A DNA stretch of 64,000 bases from Anaeramoeba flamelloides (Eukaryota; Metamonada; Anaeramoebidae), in assembly GCA_027625915.1 (NCBI GenBank), contig JANTQA010000020.1, forward strand, positions 434,001 to 498,000, read 5' to 3'. Position numbers and translations under genes: made by a program. The notes beneath the pieces were generated by a model. That model was not told where the DNA came from and ran no database searches. It was given only the letters and a program-made list of their open reading frames with translations. Numbering within the stretch: the stretch's first letter is position 1; every line of letters begins with the position of its first letter. Positions 32,048 through 44,455 of this stretch are shown here, in pieces.

Positions 32048-35000
32048 ATGAGTAATTGTTTCTTTTTCTTTTAGTCTTTCAAAAAAACAAACCTTTTGAG
32101 AAGCCGCTTAACAAACAACAACTTTTTTTTTTTTTTTATGGTTTTTGTTTTGCTTTTTTTTAATTTTTTCAATATTTTTTTATTATTAGGTTTAACTTTG
32201 CAACCCATAAAATACTGTCCAATTTGTAAACTCCCACCTGACTATTGTGCATTTGGACCAAAATATAACCAATGTAAAGAATGGCTAAAGGAGAACTATC
32301 CACAATACCTGAAGGAAGAAGACAAGACTGACAATGAACAATTTCTGAATCCTGAAGACCAATTAGATCAAGAAGAAAATGAAAAAGAAAAAAAAAAAAT
32401 AAAAAAGAAAGTGCCCTTTAATCAAGTAACAATTTCATTATCAAAACGTGGTAAAAAAAAGTTTGTTACAATCATAGAAGGTCTTGAAAAGCATGGTATG
32501 ATCATTTAGCTTTTAACAATTTTTTTTTTTTTATTTTTTTTTATTTTTTTTTTGTGTTTGTGTGAGATCCCGTATTTTATTCATTTGTGACAAAACTTTA
32601 GTTTTAACAAAAAACCAAAAACACAACAATTTTGCCTTGTATGACCGAATTCCCCAAATATTATTTTTATATTGTTTTTTGAATTTTCTCTGAGAGATTG
32701 TATCTTAACCCTTTTATTTGGTTTTTGTTTACTGAACGCAAAATAATTATTGTTTTAGTTTTAGAGTAATAGTCTGGATAGATTTTCAACTCAAAATAAT
32801 TTTTGAAAGAAAAAATAATAAAATAATTGTGAGATTTCCCAACGAGTAAAAAACAAATTCGTTTTCAGAGGAACTGTTTGAAGAATAGAAATTTTTTTTA
32901 ATTATAGTTTAAGGGATGAGAATTCCCTAAGGAACCATTTTCAAAACAATATGCCTTTTTTAGTCTTTTGTTGTAATAAAAACAGTGCTTCTTTTATATT
33001 ATATCTCAATTGTGGGAAATTTTTTTTTTTTTTTTTTTATATACAAAAAATGATTTAAAAGAATGATTTTCAATGAAAATTTAAGAAATATTTTTTGATC
33101 AAAAGAAATAATAGATTAAAAATTGAAATTACATTCATACAATAAGAGAATATTTATTTTATGATAATTTTTTTTTACTGAAAAGTAAAAAATTTTCAAG
33201 AAAGGGATTGGTACTAAGTCCTAACAACATTTCAAAATATTAAAATATGTTCTTCGTAATATTAGGTATTTTACTCAAATTGTATTTCGTAATAAGTTCA
33301 ATTTTATTTTATTTTTTTTTAAAAAAATCTAGATTTTAATCATTAGCTCTCTAGCTTTCAAAAATTGAATTTAAAAATTGAAACCTTTTTGATTTCTAGA
33401 TTTTTTTATTTGGTTACTAATACTGTTAAATTCAAAAATATTTCACAAAATTTTTACTTCATTTTCCTTTTTGTTAATATTCAAAAACTCTACTTTCATA
33501 ACATTTCATTTTCAAGAAGATTCCCAAAATCAACTTATTTTTATCAAGTTTCTTTGAATTTAAATGAATAAAATTCTTTCTCCAAAGCGAGTTAAAAAAC
33601 TTCATTGATATTACTTGAACTAAAATTTTTTTGAATTTATCAGTATTTCCAAAATATGTATTTCTTATTAGCTATCGTACCATAGAAAATTTGTAATCCA
33701 TGTTCTGTATGGTCTTTTCTTTCATAGATCTAATTAAACATCAATTACAAAATATATGTTTAGTAATTTAGATTTCAAAATTCAAAGTTAAAATATTATC
33801 AAAAATTATTTTCACATAAAAAAAAAAAAAAGAATTTTTTGAATAAAATTAGTGCATATACTAATTGAAAAAAAGAAAAGAAAAGAAATTAAATACAAAC
33901 ACAAAACAAATAACTTTCAATAAAACCCAATCCAAAGATTAACTTTTTATTGAAAATTTTGCAAGTAGATCGAAAATTAAAAAATTAATTAAAAACTCGA
34001 TTCCATAGATAAAATGGGGTATTTCATTTGAAAATCAAAAAAAAAAAAAATTACAGAACTATTGTGTTTTTAACAAATTTTGATTTATTTATCAATATAT
34101 TTTGCTATTTGTTTGTTCTCAAGAAATTAACTTTATTAAAAAAAAACGAAAAAGGAAACAGAGATGTGCACAAATAAGAGTATTTTTATAAAAAAACCAA
34201 TTGGTAAATGAACGAAATATCTTTTTACCAATATGTGGATTATCACGAATATTTTGTTTTATATTGAAATTAATAAATGATTCTGAAATTATTCAAAAAT
34301 TTCTGATAATCTACAAATTAGTGATAATCAAAAAGAAATTATAAAAAATGAGTAAAATTTTGTTTTTAAATGAAAGAAGCAAAATCTACTTAAAAACTTA
34401 TTGTGTAATGAAATAAAAAAAAAAAAATACAAGAAAAGGAATAATCAGTGTTTTATTATTTATTTATTTTATTTTTTGGAATAAAAAATACTGTAAACAA
34501 AATAAATCTTTAATTTTTTTTAGCTTGTAAAAATAATTTCATCAAAAGTTTTTAAATTCCAAAAAAAATTTTTTAAGAATGTAAAAAAAAAAAAAAAATT
34601 AATTCATTAATCATTTCTTAAAGAATCCCACATCTTATACTTTATCCTTGAAAATAACTAATTTTATTCAAAGTCTTTTTACAAAAGTATCAAAAAAAAA
34701 AAAAATTTCAAAATTATCTCTAAAACAGACGAAAAACTTCAATAGACCTATTTTTAGCCACACTAAAAAATGTTTTGTCATACTTTTTGAAAACATCTTA
34801 TAAAGATAAAATTGAAAAAAGGAATCAAATAATTTATGTTTTCAAAAATTTTTTGTTTTTTTATTTCTTAAAAACTTTTTTCAATTTGAAATTTATGATT
34901 TCTCAATGTTTATTTCATGTAATTTTCAAATAAACAATTAAAACCCATATTTTATGTCATTTTTAAATAAACAATTCAAAAAATATCCCTAAAAAATAAA

Positions 35001-35856
35001 AATAAAAAAAAAAACCAATTATCTTATTTGAAAGTATTACAGTAATTAATTTATACCAATAAAATTTTTTTAAAATTTATAACTTTTTTGAATATGCATT
35101 ATAAAACAATTTTGAAATTGACTCATAACCTTTTAGAAATAGTAATAATTTTATAAAATAAAATATTAATTCAAATTTAGTTTTTGTGATTTTTACTTGA
35201 ATGAGAATTATTTATCTCTTAAAAAGCTCCATTTTTTTTTTTTCCTTCATTCTATTGTTTTCTAAATCAAAATCTCTTAAAATTTCATATTTAATGTTAT
35301 TCAATTTTTTTTATAAATATATTTCTATTTATATATATATATATATCTATTAGGATTGGATTTAAAGGCAACTTCTAAATTTTTTGCAGTTAAATTTTCT
35401 TGTGGTTCAAATATTTTAAAAGGATCTGACGATACTATTGTTATACAAGGTAAAAAAAATGAAGAAGTAGTAGAACATTTAATAAACAAATTTCATGTTC
35501 CAAAAAATCAAATAAAACTTGAAAAAGCGAATAAAAAAATTAAAAAACCAAAAAAACAAAATCAAAAAAACAGAAATCAAGTTCAAAACCAAGGAAATAC
35601 TATGGGAAGAGGAAGAGGAAGAGGCAGAGGAAGAGGCAGAGGAAGAGGCAGAGGAAGAGGAAGAGGAAGCGGTAACAGCAGTGGTGGTAGAGGTAGAGGC
35701 GGTACTGGTGGAAGAGGAAGAGGAAGAGGAAGAGGTGGTAGAGGTAGAGGCAGAGGAAGAGGTGGAAGAGGTAGAGGTAGAGGCAGAGGCAGAGGCAGAG
35801 GTGGAAGAGGTAGAGGAAGAGGTAGAGGTAGAGGCAGCTCTTATCAAAAGTATTAA
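32048..35856 (+). CDS. DENR: Density-regulated protein DENR with an Arg-Gly repeat tail, complete, three exons
   Basis: DENR pairs with MCT-1 and acts on the small ribosomal subunit in re-initiation and recycling of 40S subunits. Exons: 32048-32051 (only ATG A), 32190-32495, 35354-35856; phases agree and give 270 residues. Donors are GTAATT and GTATGA. The N-terminal zinc module KYCPICKLPPDYC...NQC has the human Cys spacing (3, 7, 9). A Glu-Lys linker follows, then the SUI1 domain: FNQVTISLSKRGKKKFVT, GLDLKATSKFFAVKFSCGSN, DDTIVIQGKKNEEV (about residues 75-150). A Lys/Asn-rich linker leads to an RG/RGG tail at about 188-262 ending SSYQKY. Human DENR, about 198 residues, has no such tail. The four-base first coding exon rests on phase and donor fit only. 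An AATAAA lies just after the TAA. Confidence 0.94.
32496..35353 (+). other. Long intron 2 of DENR
   Basis: The 2858-bp intron splits the SUI1 domain between CATG|GTATGA and CTATTAG|GATTGG, phase 1. It is AT-rich with long A and T runs and a TA repeat next to the acceptor (about 35329-35346). I recognise no dispersed repeat family or gene in it. Confidence 0.85.
35603..35838 (+). repeat. AGAGGN-type purine minisatellite coding the RG tail
   Basis: A run of AGAGGAAGAGGC- and GGTAGAGGT-like units on the plus strand, in frame as Arg-Gly with occasional GGR and one SGNSSGG break. It is almost free of C and T for over 230 bp, a sharp local departure from the AT-rich surroundings. Confidence 0.9.
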
Positions 35857-36572
35857 GCAAAATAAATGTAACTTATTAATATTTACTTTTTTAGTACCGT
35901 AGCAAAAATAACAAAAAGTTAATTGATCTAAAAAAAAAAATTATTTTTTTTTATTTTATTTGTTATAATAATAACAGTAGAACATATTTATAGAAATCAT
36001 ATTGAATCAAAAAGGTTTTTTGTCAATTGAAATAAAATAAAATTTATTAAATTTTTGCTTAAATTCGAATTTTTTAATGTTAATTCACACAAATACAATT
36101 TTTAAAATAAGGAATCCCTCAAAATAGAAATTCAATTATTAATTTTTTAATTCACTTTTATTTTTATAGGTTTCAACGTTCTTTAATTAAATCACAGATT
36201 TAACTCAATAAACTTTTATCTGAGAAAATTTCATTTTGGTTTATTTTAATTATAATTTTGATTATCCAACCAATAGTTTTTGTCTAGAAAAAAGAATATA
36301 TAATAAAATAACGTATATACTCTTCAAAACACTATTACAATAGATATCGTTTCTTTTTACTAGTTGATACTTTAAAAAAATCCACTTAGAAAATGTGAAG
36401 AATAAAATTAAAAAAAAATAAACATTTATAGTAACATATCAACATATTTTGACAATTGGGATTATTATTATTTATATATTGATTGATAGAGAGAAAGGAG
36501 TAATTTTTGAAAAATTTATCAAAAATAAAATAAAGAAAAGCTCGAAAACAAATTGAGATGATTAGAGGATTT

Positions 36573-36770
36573 GACGATATCTTTGCTAATTCACGATAAA
36601 GATTCAAAAATCGTGATTATCTTTAAAAAATCGCAATATTATAGAAAATCACGATATTCAAGATTATATCGATAACTTAACAAAGTGCGATAATATAGCA
36701 AATAATGATATTCTATAAAATCAGGATGATTGTTGAAAATTCGTGATAAAAATTAAATTGCAATATAATA
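36573..36770. repeat. Degenerate tandem array of an AATCGYGATAT-like motif
   Basis: Units such as TTCACGATAAAGATT, AATCGTGATTATCTT, AATCGCAATATTATAG, AATCACGATATTC, GTGCGATAATATAG and TTCGTGATAAAAATT recur every 25-35 bp on both strands. Spacing and sequence are loose, so this is an old array or a cluster of binding-site-like words. Confidence 0.5.
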
Positions 36771-39700
36771 GTTGATTACTTTTAGGACTAATTCAACAAT
36801 ATTTTTAAAAAGAAATTTTTTTTGATCAAAAAAAAGATTCTTGTAAAAAAAAGTTATTCTTTGAAAAAACAACAAAAAAGATAATAGATTCAATAAAGGG
36901 TCAGATCAAAGAGTTTTATTGTATTTTCTTTTGATTTGGTTGACAAACCTATCGATCCTTTAAATCAATAACAACAAGAATTAAAGAGAAATAAATATTT
37001 TCACAGTTAGAAGTAGTTGTATAAATTGCGCTGTATAAAAAGTTTCTAAAGCAACCGAACCTTCACATGTACTTTAAAGAATGTGCTCTTGTGAAAACAT
37101 TTTCAATTTTTTATGAAAACCTAAAGTAGTGGATAACTGCTCAAAAACTTTCCCAACAACCTAGTCATGTTACCACCAATTATGACGATTTTTTATACAT
37201 TTATTTTCTTTTTTTATTCTTCTTCTTCTCACATCTTTGATATAGCCAGAAAACACAATTAGAGCTTAGTGGTTAATGTGTTTAATCGATCAACAATAAG
37301 ACGGAAAAATCTTCTTTCTTCGTTTTGGTTGTTTAACTTGTGAATGTAATAACTCACATTTAAATAGACGTAATCTTATTTTATATTCAATTAATTTTAT
37401 TGGAATGGGTAATTATTTGTTTGATCATAAAATTCTTTTGAAATTTTTATTATAATTAAAATAAAAAAAAGAAAAAAAAATTTTTTCCACAACAAAACAA
37501 CCTCATTCTATTTATAAAAGTTTTATGTCTTTCAAAACTTTTAAACATTTTTAAAAAAAATCACAACCCTTGGAAACACTTTTGAACATTTTTTAATGAC
37601 AAAGCAATGTAAAAGTCTCAAATTTGTGTAAAATTCATGTTTTTTTTTGCAAAACTGATTTTTAACAAAATAATTATCTTTTTTTGTGATTTTTATTTTA
37701 TATCTCGAAAATGTCGATTAAAGCGATTTTATAATTTTTAGTTCTAAAGTGGGGACTAATCATGTTTTTTTAGATTATGGAGATTTAATTGTTAATATTG
37801 TGATAATACAAGTTACCATTAAAACACCCTCTATAATTTTGTAAAAACTAATGTTTTTTTCTTTGATAAATGAATAAAATTAACATGTAACAATTAAATT
37901 GCAAAAAACAAAAAATATGCACCAACTTTAATTAAATATAAATAAATAGATTTCAAGACAAAAAAGTTTTTTCACTAAAATAATTAAAATTATTAAAAAA
38001 AAGTTTATTTTTATCACTACTTTTGACAAAATCAATTATTTCGTTATTCTTACAATTTTTTTTCGATTTATCTTTTTCTATAATCCCTTAAGATTAATAA
38101 AAAAATACAAAAAAAAAAAAATAATATTTGAAAAAAAATAATTTAAAATAGAACTAGAAAAATAAACTTTTGAAAAAATAAATTTGCAAAATTAGAAAAA
38201 ATGATTCTGATCCCAAAAATTAGAAAATATTTTTTGTTAAGAATACTGGAATAAACCCTCAAAACAACTCCCATTAACATTATAAAGTGAGTCAAAATTT
38301 ATGAAAAATAGTTTAGTTTAAAAAACTTGTAATTGAAGATTTTGCTGTATTTAATTATTCTTGAGTTTTTTTTAAAAAAATTAGGTTTGATTTATTTTTC
38401 TATATAGAACTATAGTAAGGGTTTATCAGAATATTTTTTTCATTAACAACTAATTTTTTAGCTTAAAATGGTGAAATTATTGATAAAAACAATCTTGGAA
38501 GAGTTCCATAATTCTAATTAAATTTACATAAAGAGAATTTATTTTCCAAAAAATGAAAAATTTTTTACTTAACCAAGAATTTTCACAATTGTAACCTTCT
38601 TAGATCCTACCAAAATTTAATTTTACAATTTCACAATTTTCCTTTTAAATATATAAACAGAAAAATATTTTCCCTATTATCTTTAAAATCCCGTAAAAGT
38701 TACTTTAACAAATTTGAAATTTTTTCAAATTTGAAATTTACTTTTGTGTGTTTTTTGTTAAATATTCATACAAAAATCTATTTTAAAAAAAAAAAAATTG
38801 TTTGTGTTAATTTTTATCTGAAACGAGTAATTGTTTATCTAATTTATCCAAAATTAAAATTCTTTTTGAAAAGTAAAGTTAAAATAGCAAACTTACTAAA
38901 CACTATTAAAGGAGTGAAATTTGCCCCTAAAGTAAGGAAAATCAAAATCCAATATCTTTTCATGGTGCAAAATTAAAGAAAAAAATCTACAAATTATCAA
39001 ACCCAAGCTACATAAAATAAACAATTCTCAGAAAAAAAAGAGTTCTTTTTTTCCTTTTCAATAAATCAATTTATTTTTTGAATAATCAAATAATATAAAT
39101 TTAAAATCAATTTATTTTTGAGGGGGTTTCTTTAATAGTTGGAGTCAATATATCAACATTTGATGAGGTAAAATTAGGAATCAAAATCATTTTTCATATT
39201 TCCTATATCATATTATATTTTTACTAGATTGAAATTATTTGTCATTTTTTTTTGTTTCGTTTTTTTACTTTATCTTATCAAAAAGACAAAATAGATAATT
39301 GAATCCATGATGTATTCATCAAAAACAAGTTTCACAACTTTAAAAAAAAATGAACTAATAATATTATTATCAACTTTTCATCCAACAACTTATTTACATT
39401 TTTTTTTTTTTTTTTGGATAGAAATTTCTTTTTTAAATCACAACAAAAAAATCTTCAAAATTCATCAATTATTTTTGATCAGTTGATTTCAACTTTGAAT
39501 GAATAAAAATTAAAAGATAAAGTTTTTACTTTTTGAATAGTAACCAAATTGTAAAAAAAAATTAAAAGATCATATAATAATATTATATGGTTTGTAAAAA
39601 AACTTTTTAAAAAAACTGTTTTTACAAAGTAGGCCTTTAAAAAACAATAAATTGTTTAATAATTATTATTTGTGTTCTGAATTGGTTAAATTTACATTTA

Positions 39701-39776
39701 AAATCCATTTTCTCCTTTTAAAAATGTTTTTTTTTATTTATTTATTTTGTATTTTTGTGGATTATCTCGTAATGTA

Positions 39777-40507
39777 TAGTATTGAAAAAATTATCCATGA
39801 GATGGAAATAATCATGTTGAAAAGATTTTTGATTGTTCATATTAGGGAAAATGTATTGTATAATTGATTTAATTTATTACTGATAAATTCCAATAAATAT
39901 CTGAAAATTTTCACTTCATTTTCCATTTTACCACTTTTTTTACACAGGCTTTATAGAAAGTATTTTATTCTTTTAAATGTTAAATAACTTTGTAAAATTG
40001 GTTTTACTTAAAAAAAGTTCTTTCATTTGAGTTTTTCTAAAAATTCAGATATGAGATTACAAAATGGGAAATTGAATTAAAAATTTTATTAAATGTATTT
40101 GAATTTATCAGTATCAAATTCTTTTTATTTATAACTAAAAAAAAATATTATGACATCAGTAATAAACCCATCCATAGTTAATTAAAGTGAGGGGTTTATA
40201 GAATACTCATTTAATTGCTTTATAACCAAAGTAGAAATATTAATTTTGAAAAACAATAGGGGTTTATAGAGGTTTGCTATGAGTTTGCAAAATGATGTTT
40301 TTATTCTTGTTTTTGATTGATTAGATAGTATTTTGAACAAATGTAATTCAATTTACCCTCATTTTGATGCGTGAGTGAGTTATAATTTTAAAAGTTTGAT
40401 TTTAAATAAAAGAAATTATAAAGCAATTACATGTAATTTCTCAAATATTAGCAATTAAAAATCATTGTCAGGGATTTTTTTCATCCCATGAATTTTTTTC
40501 AATACTA
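39777..40507. mobile_element. Repeat family 1, copy e (longest, 731 bp)
   Basis: The left end is TA|TAGTATTGAAAAAATTATCC and the right end TTTTTTTCAATACTA. The interior matches copies c and d (AATAAACCCATC, TTAATTAAAGTGAGG, TTATAGAGGTTTGC) but has about 200 bp more after the left arm, either an insertion or a segment the others lost. It ends 4 bp before family 4 copy b. Confidence 0.8.
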
Positions 40508-40511
40508 AACT

Positions 40512-41066
40512 CTTTTTCAGTCAAAGGGGCCCAGTTTTATTGAAGAAATGGAAGACATTCTATGAGTTTAATTCATTACTCTTATCAAACTAAAATTTTC
40601 AATTTTTAGATCAAAATCATTTTTTCTCATTTTGTAAAATTTTGTTTTATTTTTTTTTTGTTTTTTTTTTTTTTTATTTTTTTTTTCTCTTTTTTATTTT
40701 TTTTTTTAAAAATTAACTTTAAAAAAAAAAATGTTTGAAAAACTAAATAAACATCAAGAAAAGTTAAGCTTTGTATATTCTTTTAAAATTCATACATTTA
40801 CAAGTAAAAAATCTTATTGATAACAATTTTAATTTCCTAAAGAAATTGAGAATTTTGCAGGAGACGTTCCAATGAATGGGTACCAAAAAATTTTTTAACA
40901 TTTTTTTTTTTTTTGAAATTTATGGTTTGTTCAGGGTTTCTTTTATAATTATGGACTCTTATAAGAAGTTTATTATTTCTCGTATTTCTAAACAATCTAA
41001 GTTTGGTTGATTCTTAAAAATAAAGTGACTTTTTCGTTTTTGGCTATTCCCTTTGAGTGAAATGGA
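40512..41066. mobile_element. Repeat family 4, copy b
   Basis: The left end carries TCAGTCAAAGGGGCCCAGTT; the right end, reversed, carries CTCCATTTCACTCAAAGGG. The interior is the reverse complement of 12672-13718 without its nested insert, for example AAACTTAGATTGTTTAGAAA read on the minus strand. About 555 bp, with no coding capacity. Confidence 0.75.
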
Positions 41067-41212
41067 GTTTGTAAACTTTTTCAATTAAAAAGACAAATAA
41101 AATCACAAGAATTATTCATAATTGAATCAAATCAATTCGAGTATCATTTTAAAATATCAGAAACGATATAAAATATAAAAAAACACCCAATTGAAGATGT
41201 AAAACTCATTAG

Positions 41213-41377
41213 AGGGTGAATCTCTATTATTATTTGACCAATTTCTAAATAAGGATTTATTTTCTAGAAATATTTAATATCAAAAATAAACATGATTTTT
41301 CAAATCTAAGTAATTTGCAAAAAATTTTCTCAATAGTTCTTAAATTTAGGTAAAAAAATTTAATAAAGATTAGTACC
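41213..41377. mobile_element. Repeat family 5, copy b
   Basis: The left end is AGGGTGAATCTCTATTATTA; the right end is TAATAAAGATTAGTACC followed by TTAA. The interior is alignable with 24089-24268 over its whole length (shared ATTTTTCAAATCTAARTAAT and ATTTTCTCAAT). Confidence 0.65.
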
Positions 41378-42460
41378 TTAAATTAAAACTTTTTAAATTA
41401 AAATTAAATATTTTAAAAAGCGATATACCCATTTATTTGAAATGAGAAATTTACATTTGTAAATTCCATTGAAAAAGAATCATAAACCCCATTCCAAAAA
41501 TTTATACAAACTAAAAATCAAAAATAGGTAAAAAAACACTCCATTTTTTATTATTTTTACAAACCTTAAATAAAAAAAATTTAAGTAACACGATATTAAT
41601 GTTTTTATAAGTATTTATTTTCATCCAAATAAAAGAAAAAAATATAAACAGAATAAATAAAAATCGATGTGTCAAAAAAAATGAAACAGGCTGAACAAAA
41701 AATTTATTGGTAAATTTGTTGAAATTTCACCAACAATTGTTGATCGATCAAATGATAAGATACAATCGATTAATTGTGACTGGTTTTTCTATTTAACAAA
41801 CTCAACACTTAAATTGTATCTTCCATCAAAATAAATTTAAGATCTAACGAACCAGATTAAGTAACTGTAAAAAGGAAATGAAGATAAAACAAAAAAGACA
41901 AAAAAAGAAATAGTTTGTAAAATCAAAATTCTTTCCAAATTGAATTTAAAGTGTGGTATTGCTATTCTTTCAACTGTTTAAACTGTGCCCAAATTTTTGG
42001 AATTTAATTTAGAATCAATAAAAACTGTTGAATAGGATGAAGTGCTAAATAGTTCTAAATATTTATTGATAACTCTTTACAAGTCAAACTTCTATATTAT
42101 GAAGTCTCATATTCAATACAAAGTCACAATTCATCAGGGTATTTTGTTTGAATTGTTTTTTTCTTTATTTTCTTTTTACCTTGTTCTATGCATCAATTCA
42201 GTAACGTGTTTTCTTAATTCCAATAAATAACTCATTCCAAATCAAACTTAAACTGTTTCCATTTTTCTACGCTGCAAATTATTCCCAAATTGGTTTCTTC
42301 TTATCTTGTTTTTTTCATTTTCCAACTGTTTGATATCAATAAATAAAAAAATTTAAAAATGAAAAATTAAAATGATAATTACCAATAAGTAATTCTCTTA
42401 TGAACAATCATATTGAATAGTATTGATGATTTGAGAGATGTACCCTTTTGTTTGAAAAAG

Positions 42461-42495
<35 letters not shown>

Positions 42496-42957
42496 TATTG
42501 ATAAAAAGGATGTAAACAGATTATTTTGATAGTAATAAATTATATTTTTTTTTTACTTGAAATTTTACGAGTATCCATATAGCCTATAAATTATTTTTGG
42601 TATAAATTTAAATTTAATCTTTTCAAAGTACTTAATATTCAAATATTTCATTTTGAGAAAATAAAAAAAAAATTTAAATTAATTGATATTTAAATCTATA
42701 AAAAAAAATTTTTTTTGTTTTTTTTTTATATTTTCAGTTAATAGTTTTATATTTATTATTTTATTAAATGCATATACAAATTAAGAATTTTATTAATTCG
42801 GAAAACAAACAAACAAACAAACAAACAAAAAGAAAAAAATATATATATAAATTTGAATAATTAAAAAAACCAATAAAAAATACCTGGTAATGAAATAAAA
42901 ACAAAATTGAATATGAGATAAGCATAAATAATTATGTTATTATAAATAATTATATTA

Positions 42958-44386
42958 TTATAAAAAATTGTTAAAAACAAAATTGTTTTGTAATTGGTGA
43001 TATTTCTTTGCACCATTTCTTCTTAAATAATTGATTATTTTTTCATGGATTTTTTTTTTAGGTTGTAAAATGTCCATGATTGTTTGTGAATGACCATTAA
43101 CAACATTAACATCTGCACCCATGTCAACAAATAATTCAATTACATCCAAAATAGGGTTGTTTATACATAAAATAAATAAAGGGGATAACTTATTTTTATT
43201 AATGATATTAATATTGGCACCCTTTTGAATAAAATCCTGAATTAATTTTGGACTATTACCAGTATAACATAATAAATGCAAGGGGGTTTCTAAATTTTTA
43301 TCTTGAATATTTAAATTAGCGTTATTTTCGACAAAGGCATCAATTATTTTGATAGGGATGGGGTTAGTAAGGCATAACAAATGCAAAGGTGTTTGGTTCA
43401 AATGATTTGTAATATCTAAAAAATATGTTTTGTTAAAATACATCAAAACTTGAATAAATTCTTTATAATAGAGCAAATTCTTATTATTTAAGCAAATCTC
43501 GTGGAAAATTGTTTGGCCCTTAATATTTTGTAAATTGATCTTGGCACCGTATTTGAAAAATAACGTGATCAGTGCTATATAATTACTTTTTTTAATATTT
43601 TGATGATTTAACAAAAATTTCTGTGCAATTATATGTAAAGGTGTTTGGAGCTTATCATTTGTCAGATTAACATCAAACCCATTGTTAATAAAAAATTCAA
43701 TTAACGTTACTGAGGGGGGATATTTTTTTTTTAAATATGTATGTACAAAGGTATTATTTTTGTTGTCTTTATATTTTTTATTAAGATCAATTCCACCTTG
43801 AATAAGCATTTTTAGAATTGAATATTTTTCGATTGGTAAAGTATTGAATCTATTTATCATATAATGGAAAATTGAATAGTAAAAAACTTGATTATTATTT
43901 TTATTATCATTTTCAAGTTTGTTTATTAATAACAAAAAGATCTTTGAGAAAATATTTTGATTATATTTATTAATGCTTATATATATTAAATGGAAAATAG
44001 TCAATTTTGATGAATTCTGTAAGGTAATAGCAGTACCCTTATCGATAAATAATTTAATTAACAAATACAATTTCTCCAGTTTTTTATTATTTTTCAAATT
44101 ATGTGAATTTTTAATTAATAAAAATAATGGTGTTTGTGATTTAATATCAAGACTGTTGAAATTGACACCTTGCTGAGTTATAAAATAAATCATTTTGAAC
44201 CGTGGATTTTTACATTTACATAATATATGAAATGGTGTTTGATTATTGTTATTTTTCAATCCTAGATCAGCATTATTTTTTAATAACAATTTAATTATTT
44301 GAAAAAAATTTTGATTAATTATCTTTTTATATTCTTTCCTTATTTTATTTTTATCATCTTTATTATATTCATTACTACTACTGCTG

Positions 44387-44455
<69 letters not shown>

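Larger units (their letters stand above)
35857..42957. other. Gene-free stretch between DENR and the ankyrin gene
   Basis: This 7.1-kb convergent interval has no protein-like frame. It holds a degenerate tandem array (36573-36770), family 1 copy e (39777-40507) directly abutting family 4 copy b (40512-41066), family 5 copy b (41213-41377), a TA repeat (about 42465-42492) and an ACAA tetramer run (about 42804-42828). Nothing else is recognised. Confidence 0.7.

Noticed and set aside
35479-35860. Antisense Ser/Thr-rich and other-frame Glu-rich frames over the RG tail
   Set aside because: They are shadows of the AGAGGN minisatellite in the DENR exon.
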